Assembly: GCA_045599645.1 (NCBI GenBank)
Contig: JAZRWI010000074.1
Span: forward strand, 12,429 to 76,428
Length of the DNA stretch: 64,000 nt
Reading direction: 5' to 3'
From: RUG334 sp045599645
Lineage (GTDB): Bacteria; Muiribacteriota; Ozemobacteria; Ozemobacterales; Ozemobacteraceae
Of the stretch, positions 51,201 through 63,424 are shown piece by piece. Numbering within the stretch: the first letter of the stretch is position 1; each line of letters begins with the position of its first letter. The position numbers and the translations under genes were made by a program. The notes below the pieces were generated by a model, which was not told the origin of the DNA, searched no databases, and worked only from the letters and a program-made list of their open reading frames with translations.

Positions 51201-52853
51201 ATGTCTCTCGTTCTTTTGGAAAATGCTAACCAAGAATTGAAGAGGGTTATTGAAAATACAAATGAATATGCTTCGCAGGTAGATATAGCAAATTCTACAA
51301 AAAGCTTGTTCCTTGCCAATATGAGCCACGAAATCAGAACACCCATGAATGCTATTATTGGTATGAGTAGTCTGCTTCTTGATACCGATCTTTCAATTGA
51401 ACAGCGACAATATGCAGAGTCTGTAGCTGATAGCTCAGAACATCTGTTGACTCTTATCAATGATATTCTTGATTATTCAAAACTGGAAGCAGGCAAAATG
51501 ACCATAGAAAGTGTTCCTTTCGAAGTCTATCGTATTGTTGAAGATGTTTTTGAAAAGATTGCTAAAAAAGCAGAAAACAAAAATATTCAGCTTGCTAACT
51601 TTGTTGATGCTGATGTTCCAAAATATTTACTGGGTGATCCGAGCAGATTGGAGCAGGTTATCTTTAATTTTGTAAGCAATGGTATCAAGTTTACTGAACA
51701 AGGCAGTGTTGTCGTTGAGGTTAATACTGTTGAAGTTAAAAATGATTTAATAACACTGATGTTTAAGATAACTGATACTGGTATTGGTATTTCTCAAAGT
51801 AATATAGCTCATCTATTTAATGCCTTTGTTCAAGTCGATAACTCAAATACCAGAAGATTTGGCGGTACTGGTCTGGGATTAGCCATTGCCAGTAAGTTGG
51901 TTAATCTTTGGGGCGGTAAAATTGGTGTAAACAGTGTATTGGGAAAGGGATCCGAATTCTGGTTTACTGTGCCAATGCACATACCGACTGAAGAAATTGT
52001 TGCGAAGAAAACACGACAAGCAGAAGTAGAAGGTCTGAATATTCTTATTTTAAGTGAATATGAAGTAAATAGAAGATACCTTGTTGCTAGTCTTTCCAGC
52101 TTAAGTAAAAACATTACTGAAACTGCTGATGATTCGCATACAGCCTTGTCTTTGATTAGAAAAGCACAGAATACAAAGCCTTTTGATATTGTTATTCTTG
52201 ATTTTATTGATCCTGAGTCAGAAATTAGAAAAGTATGTGGTGAATTTAAAAAATTAAATATGAAGAAGAATCCAAAGATAATTGCTTTGGTAACTGCATC
52301 TCAGAATCTTGATTCAGAAGAATTTATATCTCAAGGGGTTCATTTGCTTCGTAAGCCTGTCCGTCGCTCACCATTGCTCAATGTTATTGCTGAAGCAGTC
52401 CGAGATGAAAGAGATATTGTCGAACACGCTACTGTTAGATACATGGATGAGGCTTCTAAAAAAAGCAGAAAGCTTCTTTTGGTTGAAGATAACAAGACTA
52501 ACCAGAAGGTTGCGATTGCTATTCTTAAAAAGCTTGGATTTACTGCTGACATCGCTGATGATGGCTTTAAGGCTATTGAAATTCTTCAGAAATCTGAATA
52601 TGATGTAGTATTTATGGATTGCCAGATGCCAGGAATTGACGGATACGAAACAACAAGAAGAATTCGTAGTGGAGAGGCGAAGGTTATTAATCCTAAGTCT
52701 ATTATTATTGCTATGACAGCAAATGCTACAGAAGATGATAAAAAGGCGTGTCTTGCTGCCGGTATGGACGATTATATTTCTAAGCCGGTTCAACCCAATG
52801 CCTTGCTTGATATGCTCATTAAATGGATTGCAGAGGGAAAGGGGCTGCTGTAA
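48297..52853 (+). CDS. Hybrid histidine kinase 5 (8TM-CHASE-PAS-HK-REC-REC)
   Basis: A 1518-residue hybrid kinase. N-terminal multi-TM block (about 12-280), extracytoplasmic segment ending VVGPVTDEFGRFLYAYLP, two TMs, CHASE domain (about 520-720; FETEMRNETGFENYS, YWPITYTYP, VGCDYTYENDRARAV), TM near 800-820, PAS (about 840-965). HisKA has H1011 in NMSHEIRTPMNAI; HATPase_c has GGTGLGLAIASKL. A first receiver-like domain (about 1240-1360; IVILDFIDPESEI) lacks parts of the standard pattern, and a second is canonical with D1441 (VFMDCQMPGIDGYETTRRI). No Hpt. The gene begins 55 bp after kinase 4 with no strong ribosome binding site. Confidence 0.92.
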   Translation: MYYNWFTILKLDYLPFCYGAALLAIGSISFLFSRNFVFHDENGDDSYLPSNEYIEKKGFLQPNYLPWLYFSLSVLAYGFAKWMSIFEYGENVHPVIIFTGLLAHICAILLMWSFVLKSNKLHNIPLVWGSNYAITISIITIAAYFISVKAGVFLTILAPSLPIIVQAHVILMKIGGSFPEKLVYYKIIDANIILFYILRIIYHGLKIFYESGFSMDAVAENPIFVWQQLIATAHVIVCAITAWYIGKRSVRQEGILFKGYYIPVAFLVMLLSGNYFLGSLSDIIRDTDSELLLRNASNLTRNLNIADIAEIKDLSNKTEEERIRIETKILDINVQLREFTNIHENTDIVNILYPTNDNRYEIKNRASLLNDNNNKSRLLSNDIIYDHEKELLDQIMGGATPKVVGPVTDEFGRFLYAYLPIIDKTTNTRCAILAVGMKADVVSHEIRKARADAMLAFMFILGFPFMTFLLAMPSKEDETEYSIAKGFSLPFVVWVYFLGLTGIAGFFSYDNNIRNIRDSFSIESEARAQFIGQSFDKVSSEFNSFKGLIINNPLAMRNYDYFCKLAAEFSSNSEQYLLRLIKACPGDKIQAFETEMRNETGFENYSVDNVDKNKRGKHADYNRNKIYWPITYTYPKFQHQALVGCDYTYENDRARAVDEVVRHGTGITFISVAPLYNPDIPCLFRLEPVGFDENGNVDTILETVCAIDGLINKITPSEYHSLDTAEYVIIDATDNLERIIGRYSGDKNQIFDSNMNLNDDLKYFSFTYPIFFFDKLFILKIFKNFGISYNHWQNTGFSGVLIGGFLIAATIALFLLFIQNRRKDLETVVEEKTLELEENQSFIVGITDRLPVVSFRCNADKDFSLAFISKEITRLTGLDNDKLVSDKESFINLFVPEDRDSMKSYFELAVAENTVKTKEARLLNVINGENVWIYGIIQVIRDDEGRVAWLDGFMKNITAEKVVEEENSMSLVLLENANQELKRVIENTNEYASQVDIANSTKSLFLANMSHEIRTPMNAIIGMSSLLLDTDLSIEQRQYAESVADSSEHLLTLINDILDYSKLEAGKMTIESVPFEVYRIVEDVFEKIAKKAENKNIQLANFVDADVPKYLLGDPSRLEQVIFNFVSNGIKFTEQGSVVVEVNTVEVKNDLITLMFKITDTGIGISQSNIAHLFNAFVQVDNSNTRRFGGTGLGLAIASKLVNLWGGKIGVNSVLGKGSEFWFTVPMHIPTEEIVAKKTRQAEVEGLNILILSEYEVNRRYLVASLSSLSKNITETADDSHTALSLIRKAQNTKPFDIVILDFIDPESEIRKVCGEFKKLNMKKNPKIIALVTASQNLDSEEFISQGVHLLRKPVRRSPLLNVIAEAVRDERDIVEHATVRYMDEASKKSRKLLLVEDNKTNQKVAIAILKKLGFTADIADDGFKAIEILQKSEYDVVFMDCQMPGIDGYETTRRIRSGEAKVINPKSIIIAMTANATEDDKKACLAAGMDDYISKPVQPNALLDMLIKWIAEGKGLL

Positions 52854-52856
52854 TAT

Positions 52857-57191
<4,335 letters not shown>

Positions 57192-57233
57192 ATTTGGTTG
57201 ATTCATAACAAATAAAAGAGGGATTTTAATAAT

Positions 57234-58382
57234 ATGAAAGCAAAGTTAAATAAATATATAGTTATTTTACTTATTCCCTGTCTTTTCATTTTGGTCGGCT
57301 GTGGTTCTGCTAGCACATCGACAAAAGACAAGGAATCTGGCAAAATGAAAATTGAAGATTACAACAATGTTTCCTACCGTGTTGGATACTCTAGTGGAGC
57401 TTTGACAGGTAAAATAGTTGAGGATAATTTTGCAAGATCAAAAACAAGCTCATATTTGTTTGATATTGCTGCATACCTTGACCTGGTTGTTGGTAAAATA
57501 GATGCTTATGTTGTTGAAGAAACAATAGGTACTGAAGCATTAAAGAATTACAATAAGAATATGTCAGTTGTTCATAGATTCGATAAACCTATTGATATTG
57601 CGTTCGGGGTTTCCAGAAGCACCAAAATTCCGAATTTAAAAGAAAAGCTGAATGAGTTTATAAAACGTTATAAAAATACTGGAACTATTCAGGATTTGCT
57701 TTATAAATGGATTACAGATGCAGATATATCTGATTATGACTTATTTGATAATGTAAAAATAAAATCAGAACACCCTGAATTTACTATAAGAGTAGGAACG
57801 GTTGGTACTGTTCCTCCATTAAATTATTATGGTCATCAAAATCTGATTGGTTTTGATATTGAAATTATTGAAAAGTTTGCAAAATATATAAATGCTGATA
57901 TTGAATACGTTCTTGATACATTCCCAGGATGCATTAAAAACCTTCAGGAAGGTAAGGTAGATGTTGTTTCAGCTAGTTTAACAATAACTGAGCCCCGTAA
58001 AAAGATTATTGATTATTCCGACCCGATTTATACAACAAATGTTGTTATGCTAGCAAGAAGAGAAGCTCCTTTTCATAAGGATAAAACCGTATGCTATCCC
58101 CAGAAGCTTTTGTTTAAAAACATTGCATTTATTGATGAAAAACTAGTTCAGACAATAAAAGAAGACGGTTCCTTAAAAATAAATAATATAATAGTTTTAA
58201 AAAGTGATACTGAAGCTATTGATGCTGTTAATAAATCAGAAGTTGATGCATATATTACTTCCTTCGAAAATGCAGAAAAGCATGAAAATAGCAGCTATTA
58301 TTTTACCAATCTTCCATTCGTGTGTAAAAACGGCGTTAAGCTTGGAGTTCTTGTAAAGTCTCGCGACTTTTATGATTTCTAA
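57234..58382 (+). CDS. Lipoprotein with permuted SBP_bac_3 lobes
   Basis: A 382-residue predicted lipoprotein: lipobox FILVGC with C23. Residues about 46-161 resemble the second half of a family-3 solute-binding protein (YLDLVVGKIDAYVVE, IAFGVSRSTKIPNLKEKLNE, GTIQDLLYKWI). Residues about 183-382 resemble the start and first lobe of another (FTIRVGTVGTVPPLNYYG, LIGFDIEIIEKFAKYINADI, LQEGKVDVVSASLTITEPRK) plus part of its second lobe, ending early at VLVKSRDFYDF. The order lobe 2 then lobe 1 is the reverse of normal, either a remnant of two tandem domains or a circular permutation. It lies 42 bp after kinase 6 and probably feeds ligand information to the cluster. Confidence 0.8.
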   Translation: MKAKLNKYIVILLIPCLFILVGCGSASTSTKDKESGKMKIEDYNNVSYRVGYSSGALTGKIVEDNFARSKTSSYLFDIAAYLDLVVGKIDAYVVEETIGTEALKNYNKNMSVVHRFDKPIDIAFGVSRSTKIPNLKEKLNEFIKRYKNTGTIQDLLYKWITDADISDYDLFDNVKIKSEHPEFTIRVGTVGTVPPLNYYGHQNLIGFDIEIIEKFAKYINADIEYVLDTFPGCIKNLQEGKVDVVSASLTITEPRKKIIDYSDPIYTTNVVMLARREAPFHKDKTVCYPQKLLFKNIAFIDEKLVQTIKEDGSLKINNIIVLKSDTEAIDAVNKSEVDAYITSFENAEKHENSSYYFTNLPFVCKNGVKLGVLVKSRDFYDF

Positions 58383-58462
58383 TCAGCTGTTTATTTGTTA
58401 AGGCTTGATTATAAGCTTCAGCAGTAGTATATTAGTGCCAGTTTATCAGGGAGATTTTGGCT

Positions 58463-60448
58463 ATGGCACTAGTATCTATGCAGAATGTGACTCTTTCCTT
58501 CACTGGAACAAAAATTCTGGAAAATCTAAATGTTCAGATTGAGAAGGGACAGCGCATTTGTCTATTAGGCCGTAATGGGGTTGGAAAAACAACTCTTATG
58601 CGCACCCTTGCAGGCGAATTGAAGCCTGATACCGGCAGTGTTCAGGTAGGACAAGGCGTTAAGGTAGCATATTTTTCCCAGACCATACCACAAAATCTTA
58701 ATAAGACAGCCTATGCCATTATTTCAGAAGGTTTAGGCGAAAAAGGCAGGCTTGCATTCAGATACCACAATGCAGAAAAAGCCCTTGAAAAGGAATATTC
58801 CCAGGCTATAGCCGATGAGCTTGAAGCCAGTCGTAATGCATTAGATAAAAGCGATGCATGGTCATCCATTGATGAAATTGGCAAAATAATGTCAAAGATG
58901 GATATCAATGGCGATTGGGACTATGATAGCCTTTCTGGCGGTCAGAAGAGACGTGTTATACTTGCTGGCGCTCTTGTATGCGGTCCTGATGTGCTTCTGC
59001 TGGATGAACCAACTAATCATCTCGATATTGAAACTATTGCTTGGCTTGAAGATTTTTTGCTGCGCCTTTCAACCACACTTGTGTTTGTTACCCACGATAG
59101 AATGCTTCTCAAGCGTCTGGCCACAAGAATTATTGAATTAGATCGCGGCAAGCTTTATGACTGGAACTGCGATTATGATACATTTTTAAAACGTAAAGCT
59201 GATGTGCTTGCTGCAGAAGATAAAGACTGGGAACGCTTCGACAAAAAGCTTGCCCAGGAAGAAGTCTGGATACGCCGTGGTATTGAAGCTAGAAGAACAC
59301 GCAATGAAGGTCGTGTAAGGGCCTTGAAGAAAATGCGTGAAGAACGTAAGCAGCGCAGGGAAAGAATCGGTAAGGCTAACATGAAGCTTATGAAGGCTGC
59401 TGATTCCGGTTACGAAGTTATTGAAGCAGAAAATATTTCTTTCTGCTATGATACAAATCCAATTATCAAAGACTTTTCACTCAGGGTTGTCCGAGGTGAT
59501 AAGATTGGTATAGTAGGCGCTAATGGCTGCGGTAAGACAACTCTTGTTAAACTGCTTCTTGGCAAGCTTAAACCAACTGCTGGTGAAATAGAATTAGGGA
59601 CTAACCTTGAAATAATGTATTTCGACCAGCTCCGCGCACAGTTGGATGAAAACAAGACTGTATGGGAAAATGTTTCTCCTGATAGCGACCAGGTAATTCT
59701 TAACGGAAAGCCACAGCATATTGTGGGCTATCTGCAGAATTTTCTATTCTCACCAGAACGTGCAAAGACTAAAATCAGCGTTCTTTCTGGTGGTGAAAAG
59801 AATCGTGTATTGCTTGCAAAGCTGTTTGTATCACCTGCAAATCTGCTGGTATTAGATGAACCTACTAATGACCTTGATATTGAAACTCTTGAACTCTTGG
59901 AAGAACTTTTAAGTGAATTCCAGGGCACTGTACTTCTGATATGCCACGATAGAACCTTCTTGAATAACGTTGTATCAAGCACTCTGGTATTTGCCCAGAA
60001 TGGTGAAGTCCGCGAAATAGTTGGCGGCTACGATGAATGGCTAGAAGAACGCAAAGCAATCAACGCTACAACCCCCTTTATTAAAGGTGCCCATAACACT
60101 ACAATCCCCTTTATTAAAGGTGCCCATAACACTACAACCCCCTTTGTTAAAGGGGGGCAGGGGGGATTTCCTTCCGAATCACCAACCCCTGTTTCAAATA
60201 ATGCAGCCACTATTACCACAACACCAAAAAAGCGAAAGCTCACCTTTAAGGAAAAGCAGGAGCTTGCAGCACTACCAGGCATGATCGAAGCCGCTGAAAA
60301 GGAAGTAGCCGAAATTCAGGCTAAGCTGGCGGATCCTCTGTTTTACAAGAGCGGCGAAAACCCCAATGTTTTAAATGCCAGAGTCAGTGAATTGGAAGAC
60401 CTTCAACTCCAATACATGGAACGCCTTGAAGAGCTCAGTCAAGTATAA
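58463..60448 (+). CDS. ABC-F ATPase, Uup-like
   Basis: A 661-residue ABC-F protein with two ATPase domains. Walker A GRNGVGKTT (about 36) and GANGCGKTT (about 352); signatures LSGGQKRRV (about 157) and LSGGEKNRV (about 441); Walker B LLLDEPTNHLD and LVLDEPTNDLD. An arm region between the domains is rich in Arg/Lys. The C-terminal coiled coil (LTFKEKQELAALPGMIEAAE) is typical of Uup, which acts on ribosomes or branched DNA intermediates. Between the second domain and the coiled coil, residues about 536-570 are encoded by an invading tandem DNA repeat. Start ATG 58463 has GGGAG 9 bp upstream; the in-frame TTG at 58457 is too close. Distinct from ettA at 20298. Confidence 0.9.
   Translation: MALVSMQNVTLSFTGTKILENLNVQIEKGQRICLLGRNGVGKTTLMRTLAGELKPDTGSVQVGQGVKVAYFSQTIPQNLNKTAYAIISEGLGEKGRLAFRYHNAEKALEKEYSQAIADELEASRNALDKSDAWSSIDEIGKIMSKMDINGDWDYDSLSGGQKRRVILAGALVCGPDVLLLDEPTNHLDIETIAWLEDFLLRLSTTLVFVTHDRMLLKRLATRIIELDRGKLYDWNCDYDTFLKRKADVLAAEDKDWERFDKKLAQEEVWIRRGIEARRTRNEGRVRALKKMREERKQRRERIGKANMKLMKAADSGYEVIEAENISFCYDTNPIIKDFSLRVVRGDKIGIVGANGCGKTTLVKLLLGKLKPTAGEIELGTNLEIMYFDQLRAQLDENKTVWENVSPDSDQVILNGKPQHIVGYLQNFLFSPERAKTKISVLSGGEKNRVLLAKLFVSPANLLVLDEPTNDLDIETLELLEELLSEFQGTVLLICHDRTFLNNVVSSTLVFAQNGEVREIVGGYDEWLEERKAINATTPFIKGAHNTTIPFIKGAHNTTTPFVKGGQGGFPSESPTPVSNNAATITTTPKKRKLTFKEKQELAALPGMIEAAEKEVAEIQAKLADPLFYKSGENPNVLNARVSELEDLQLQYMERLEELSQV
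60068..60170 (+). repeat. In-frame 33-bp repeats within the ABC-F gene
   Basis: Two full and one partial unit of about 33 bp (ACCCCCTTTATTAAAGGTGC and onward) encode TTPFIKGAHNT, then TIPFIKGAHNT, then TTPFVKGGQGGFPSE. The last unit, CCCCCTTTGTTAAAGGGGGG followed by CAGGGGGG, has the same design as the CCTCCC..GGGAGGG hairpin of the window's MITE. The insert stays in frame and lies in the flexible linker. Confidence 0.85.
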
Positions 60449-60515
60449 ACAGCCGGGACTGGGGGTTGGGGCTGGAGGTTGGGGCGATGTGCATTGTTGC
60501 TACTGCCTCGACCCA

Positions 60516-60850
60516 AATCATAATTCATAATTCATAATGCATAATTCATAATTATTTGTTTTGGTTTTCTACTGCTTTGACCAACTTTGTGCTTATTAGA
60601 ATTCACAATTCCTAATACCTAATACCCAATACCCAATACCTAATACCTAATACCTAATATTCATAATTCATAATTCATAATTCATAATTGATTGTGTTGA
60701 TAGATTGGGTTTGGTGCTGCTTTAACTGACTTTGTGCCAATGCTTGAATGGAGAATGGAGAATTGAGAATTGAGAATGGAGAATGGAGAATTGAGAATGG
60801 AGAATTGAGAATTGAGAATGGAGAATGGAGAATTGAGGATGGAGAATTTT
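60516..60850. repeat. Heptanucleotide repeat block, inverted relative to 1-330
   Basis: Part of the 60449-61257 gap, which holds no gene. Heptamer arrays (CATAATT, CCTAATA, then GAGAATT/GAGAATG at 60749-60845). Linkers at 60549-60620 and about 60685-60715 are reverse complements of linkers at 70-141 and in 26409-26950. Confidence 0.88.
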
Positions 60851-60944
60851 GCTTGTAGGGAAATAGAACCTAGGTTATACCAAATAGGTGTTAGTCGAAT
60901 CATTCATCGGCCGAAGGTCGAATTCATTATCTCCTCACGCTTTG

Positions 60945-61053
60945 GAGGCTGTCCCAAAACTAGAAATTTGTAAAAATCCCGATATACAGTAGACTCCTAA
61001 AAACCTCCCTTTTTAAGGGAGGGTAGGGAGGGTTTTGATTTTAGAAGAAACTT
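60945..61053. mobile_element. MITE-like element, 3'-truncated copy 4
   Basis: Begins with the intact left end GAGGCTGTCCCAAAACTAG and matches the 146-bp element to TTTTAGAAGAAACTT, where it is replaced by the family II repeat. The right terminal repeat is missing. Confidence 0.75.
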
Positions 61054-61121
61054 ATACCAAATAGGCGTTAGTAGAATCATTCATTGGCCGAAGGTCGAAT
61101 TCATTATATCCTCACGCTTTG

Positions 61122-61230
61122 GAGGCTGTCCCAAAACTAGAAATTTGTAAAAATCCCAATGTACAGTAGACTCCTAAAAACCTCCCTTTTTAAGGGAGGG
61201 TAGGGTGGGTTTTGATTTTAGAAGAAACTT
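61122..61230. mobile_element. MITE-like element, 3'-truncated copy 5
   Basis: Nearly identical to copy 4, with the same truncation point and the same length (109 bp), as expected if the unit was duplicated after the truncation. Confidence 0.75.
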
Positions 61231-61257
61231 ATACCAAATAGGCGTTAGTCGAATCAT

Positions 61258-62241
61258 TCATCGGCCGAAGGTCGAATTCATTATCTCCTCACGCTTTGGG
61301 AAGAGGTTCAGGTATTTTTGAAAATCGGGTGAAAAGTGTTCGGAGCGTAGAGAAACAGGGCCTTCAGGTAGTTCCAGGTTCAAGGCGTAAGCATGAAGAA
61401 GATGGTGGTGGGCTCCAAGGGTTTCGTAATCAGCAGGTTCTAATATATCTGTATCCCTGCGTTTGATAAAATATTTCCCATCATAGAGATAAAGCTTATC
61501 ACCCACAATAGGATGCCCGATTATAGCGCAATGAGCACGGATCTGATGCTTTCGGCCACTATTCAGTCTACAAAGTAAAAGGCTGTATTTGTCATTGGTT
61601 CCAAGTAGTCTGAATTCTGTTGATGCTTCTTTACCCTCACCACACTTCGCTTCAACAGCTTTATAAGGGGTAGGGCCTTCATTAAGGTCTTTCAAAGGAA
61701 TATTTACATTAAAGCCTTCTTCTGAAACATGACCATTAACCACAGCCAGATAATATTTATCCTTGATTATCAAACGCGGGTCTTTTCTTATCGATTTTGG
61801 TTTATCAAAAGGCTTCTTAAGGAAAATCATGAGGCCGCTAGTTTCACGGTCTAGCCTGTGTATGGGATTGATATCAGGAAGCTTCCAATCACGTCTAACC
61901 AAAGCAGTCATATTCTGTTTAAAGAACTTGTGGTTTGTTGAAATTGGAAGGTCTGCAGGCTTGCTGACAACGATTATGTTATTGTTTTCGAAAATTCTTT
62001 GATAATTAGTGTCTAAGTCAGGCTCATAATAATCAGGAACAACAAAGCCAAGACTCATTCCTTCATATAGAAGGTCATCAGCCTTGGCCTTATTTTTATC
62101 AAGCAGCACCTGCCCTCTGGCTATCATCTGAAGCCACTGTTCGGCAGTCCTATAAGTAAACCTAGAGGCGAGAAGCTCGATTACCGTATTTCCCGCCTGC
62201 TCACCAGTTATTACAGTATTAAGTTCCAGATCATAAATCAT
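61258..62241 (-). CDS. RluA-family pseudouridine synthase
   Basis: A 327-residue enzyme that isomerises uridine in rRNA or tRNA. N-terminal S4-like RNA-binding part (about 15-70: TYRTAEQWLQMIARGQVLL), catalytic domain with INPIHRLDRETSGLMIF (catalytic Asp D131), then YYLAVVNGHV, RLNSGRKHQIRAHCAIIGHP and LHAYALNLELPEG. Start: the ATG at 62241 (MIYDLELN) is preferred, since upstream in-frame codons run through the hairpin array; no good ribosome binding site is seen. The last ~12 codons (REEIMNSTFGR) and the stop lie in the repeat that is duplicated downstream. Which RNA position is modified is not clear. Confidence 0.88.
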   Translation of the reverse strand: MIYDLELNTVITGEQAGNTVIELLASRFTYRTAEQWLQMIARGQVLLDKNKAKADDLLYEGMSLGFVVPDYYEPDLDTNYQRIFENNNIIVVSKPADLPISTNHKFFKQNMTALVRRDWKLPDINPIHRLDRETSGLMIFLKKPFDKPKSIRKDPRLIIKDKYYLAVVNGHVSEEGFNVNIPLKDLNEGPTPYKAVEAKCGEGKEASTEFRLLGTNDKYSLLLCRLNSGRKHQIRAHCAIIGHPIVGDKLYLYDGKYFIKRRDTDILEPADYETLGAHHHLLHAYALNLELPEGPVSLRSEHFSPDFQKYLNLFPKREEIMNSTFGR

Positions 62242-62285
62242 AAGAAAAAAAGAGTGGACAAATATCCACATACCGAAAGGCACAT

Positions 62286-62400
62286 TTTCACGCCTGACGC
62301 TAAGTGTCAGGCTTTCACTCTTGCTCCAGCAAGTTTTCACGCCAGCCGAAGGCTGGTATTCACTACTGTCGCAAAGCGACAGTTTTTCACGCCGAAGGCA
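62286..62400 (-). other. Array of five short hairpins with TTCAC spacers
   Basis: Intergenic region between the nucleotidase and pseudouridine synthase genes. Hairpins: GCCTGAC../GTCAGGC (62292-62312), CTTGCT/AGCAAG (62320-62333), CCAGCC-GAA-GGCTGG (62342-62356), ACTGTCGC-AAA-GCGACAGT (62365-62383), GCC-GAA-GGC (62391-62399). TTCAC precedes each hairpin (62287, 62314, 62336, 62359, 62386). Read as minus-strand RNA, two of them close with UUCG tetraloops and each hairpin is followed by GUGAA. The stems differ in sequence while the layout repeats, so structure rather than sequence is conserved. Confidence 0.8.
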
Positions 62401-63330
62401 TTATTTGTTGCTTATCCCAAACGGAATATGCACAGAAGGTATATGCTTTCCTGAAGAACTCTTAAGGTGTGACATCTGATCATCAAAATAAATATGTGGC
62501 TTCATGACTTCCAGAATGCGGCCCTTTTCAATTCCACCGAGGAAGAAAGCATCATCAACTTCAAGACGATTCTTGCGGAGTGTATTGATTGCTCTTTCAT
62601 GTGCTGGTGCGCTTCTAGCTGTAACTATAGAAATGCGCAGGAAACGCTTATAGGTATCAGGATGCTTTCTTTCGCTGAGTTTATCTGCTCTCTGTAGGGC
62701 AGAAAGATGCTTGAAGAGCTTAAATAAAGGACCTGGATCCATTGCGTTCTTAGCGTTATCCTTTTCGTTATTCTGGAATGCATCAAGGTTTTGTTCCTGG
62801 AAGATTCTTTCGGCAGCGTCGTCTACTATTACTCCGTCAAAGTCGAATGCAATTCTTAGTTCGTCGTCTGTTTCATCATCTTCAGCACATGGCCCTAATA
62901 CTGTGCCGGCAGGGAAACCCGCTTTTACAGCTTCCTTAACGTCTTCTGCGTTTGCAGATAGGAAAAGTGAAGCATTGAATGCCGGGATATATTCGATAGG
63001 AGACTTACCGCTGAGGAAACCGGCTCTTATTATGTCCAGACCGTAGTGTGCGATAGAATTGAATACTCTGAGGCCTGTTTCTGCGTCATTCTTTGAGAGA
63101 AGAACAACTTCAACCGGCTTTTGTTCCGGGAAACGCTTATTGATGGCCAGTAGTCTTCTTACAAACGGGAATGCAACGCCTGGTTTGAATACATCGTTAA
63201 GATGCTGGCGTGTATAGCGCTTGTAGAACGAATATCCCTTTTCCTGAAAGACCTTATCTGATTCAGATAAGTCGAATAATGCACTGGAAGCAACAGCAAC
63301 ACAGAGCTTTTCTGTTATGTTAAATCCCAT
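62401..63330 (-). CDS. Cytosolic 5'-nucleotidase (NT5C1-like)
   Basis: A 309-residue HAD-type 5'-nucleotidase of the family that includes eukaryotic cN-I. N-terminal KLCVAVASSALFDLSESDKVF and YKRYTRQHLND; VEVVLLSKNDAETGLRVFNS; HYGLDIIRAGFLSG; catalytic motif AFDFDGVIVDDAAE (D163, D165); SIVTARSAPAHERAINTL; DAFFLGGIEKGRIL and HIYFDDQMSHL. It dephosphorylates nucleoside monophosphates, which would feed the nucleoside phosphorylase at 27513. It is upstream of the pseudouridine synthase, separated by the hairpin array. GTGAGA precedes the ATG. Confidence 0.88.
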   Translation of the reverse strand: MGFNITEKLCVAVASSALFDLSESDKVFQEKGYSFYKRYTRQHLNDVFKPGVAFPFVRRLLAINKRFPEQKPVEVVLLSKNDAETGLRVFNSIAHYGLDIIRAGFLSGKSPIEYIPAFNASLFLSANAEDVKEAVKAGFPAGTVLGPCAEDDETDDELRIAFDFDGVIVDDAAERIFQEQNLDAFQNNEKDNAKNAMDPGPLFKLFKHLSALQRADKLSERKHPDTYKRFLRISIVTARSAPAHERAINTLRKNRLEVDDAFFLGGIEKGRILEVMKPHIYFDDQMSHLKSSSGKHIPSVHIPFGISNK

Positions 63331-63424
63331 ATTTATCTCACAAATTTAGAATTTGTCACTGTATCGGAAGCTATCTAGGATTTATTTATATTTAATACAT
63401 ATAAAGTATAAGGCATGTTTCAAT

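Larger units (their letters stand above)
60855..61299. repeat. Tandem 177-bp duplication: RluA gene tail plus MITE fragment
   Basis: A segment ATACCAAATAGG..CTCACGCTTTGG occurs three times (from about 60873, 61054 and 61231). The last copy forms the 3' end of the pseudouridine synthase gene. The first two are each followed by a truncated MITE, giving a unit of 177 bp. The gene-tail segment belongs to dispersed repeat family II and contains the hairpin CGGCC-GAA-GGTCG. Confidence 0.85.

Noticed and set aside
60682..60903. Minus-strand ORF with ILNSPFS/ILNSQFS repeats
   Set aside because: It is only the translation of the GAGAATT heptamer array; no ribosome binding site, and composition unlike real genes.
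62286..62400. tRNA or other structured RNA gene
   Set aside because: The hairpins are independent and short, with no cloverleaf, CCA end or T-loop signature.
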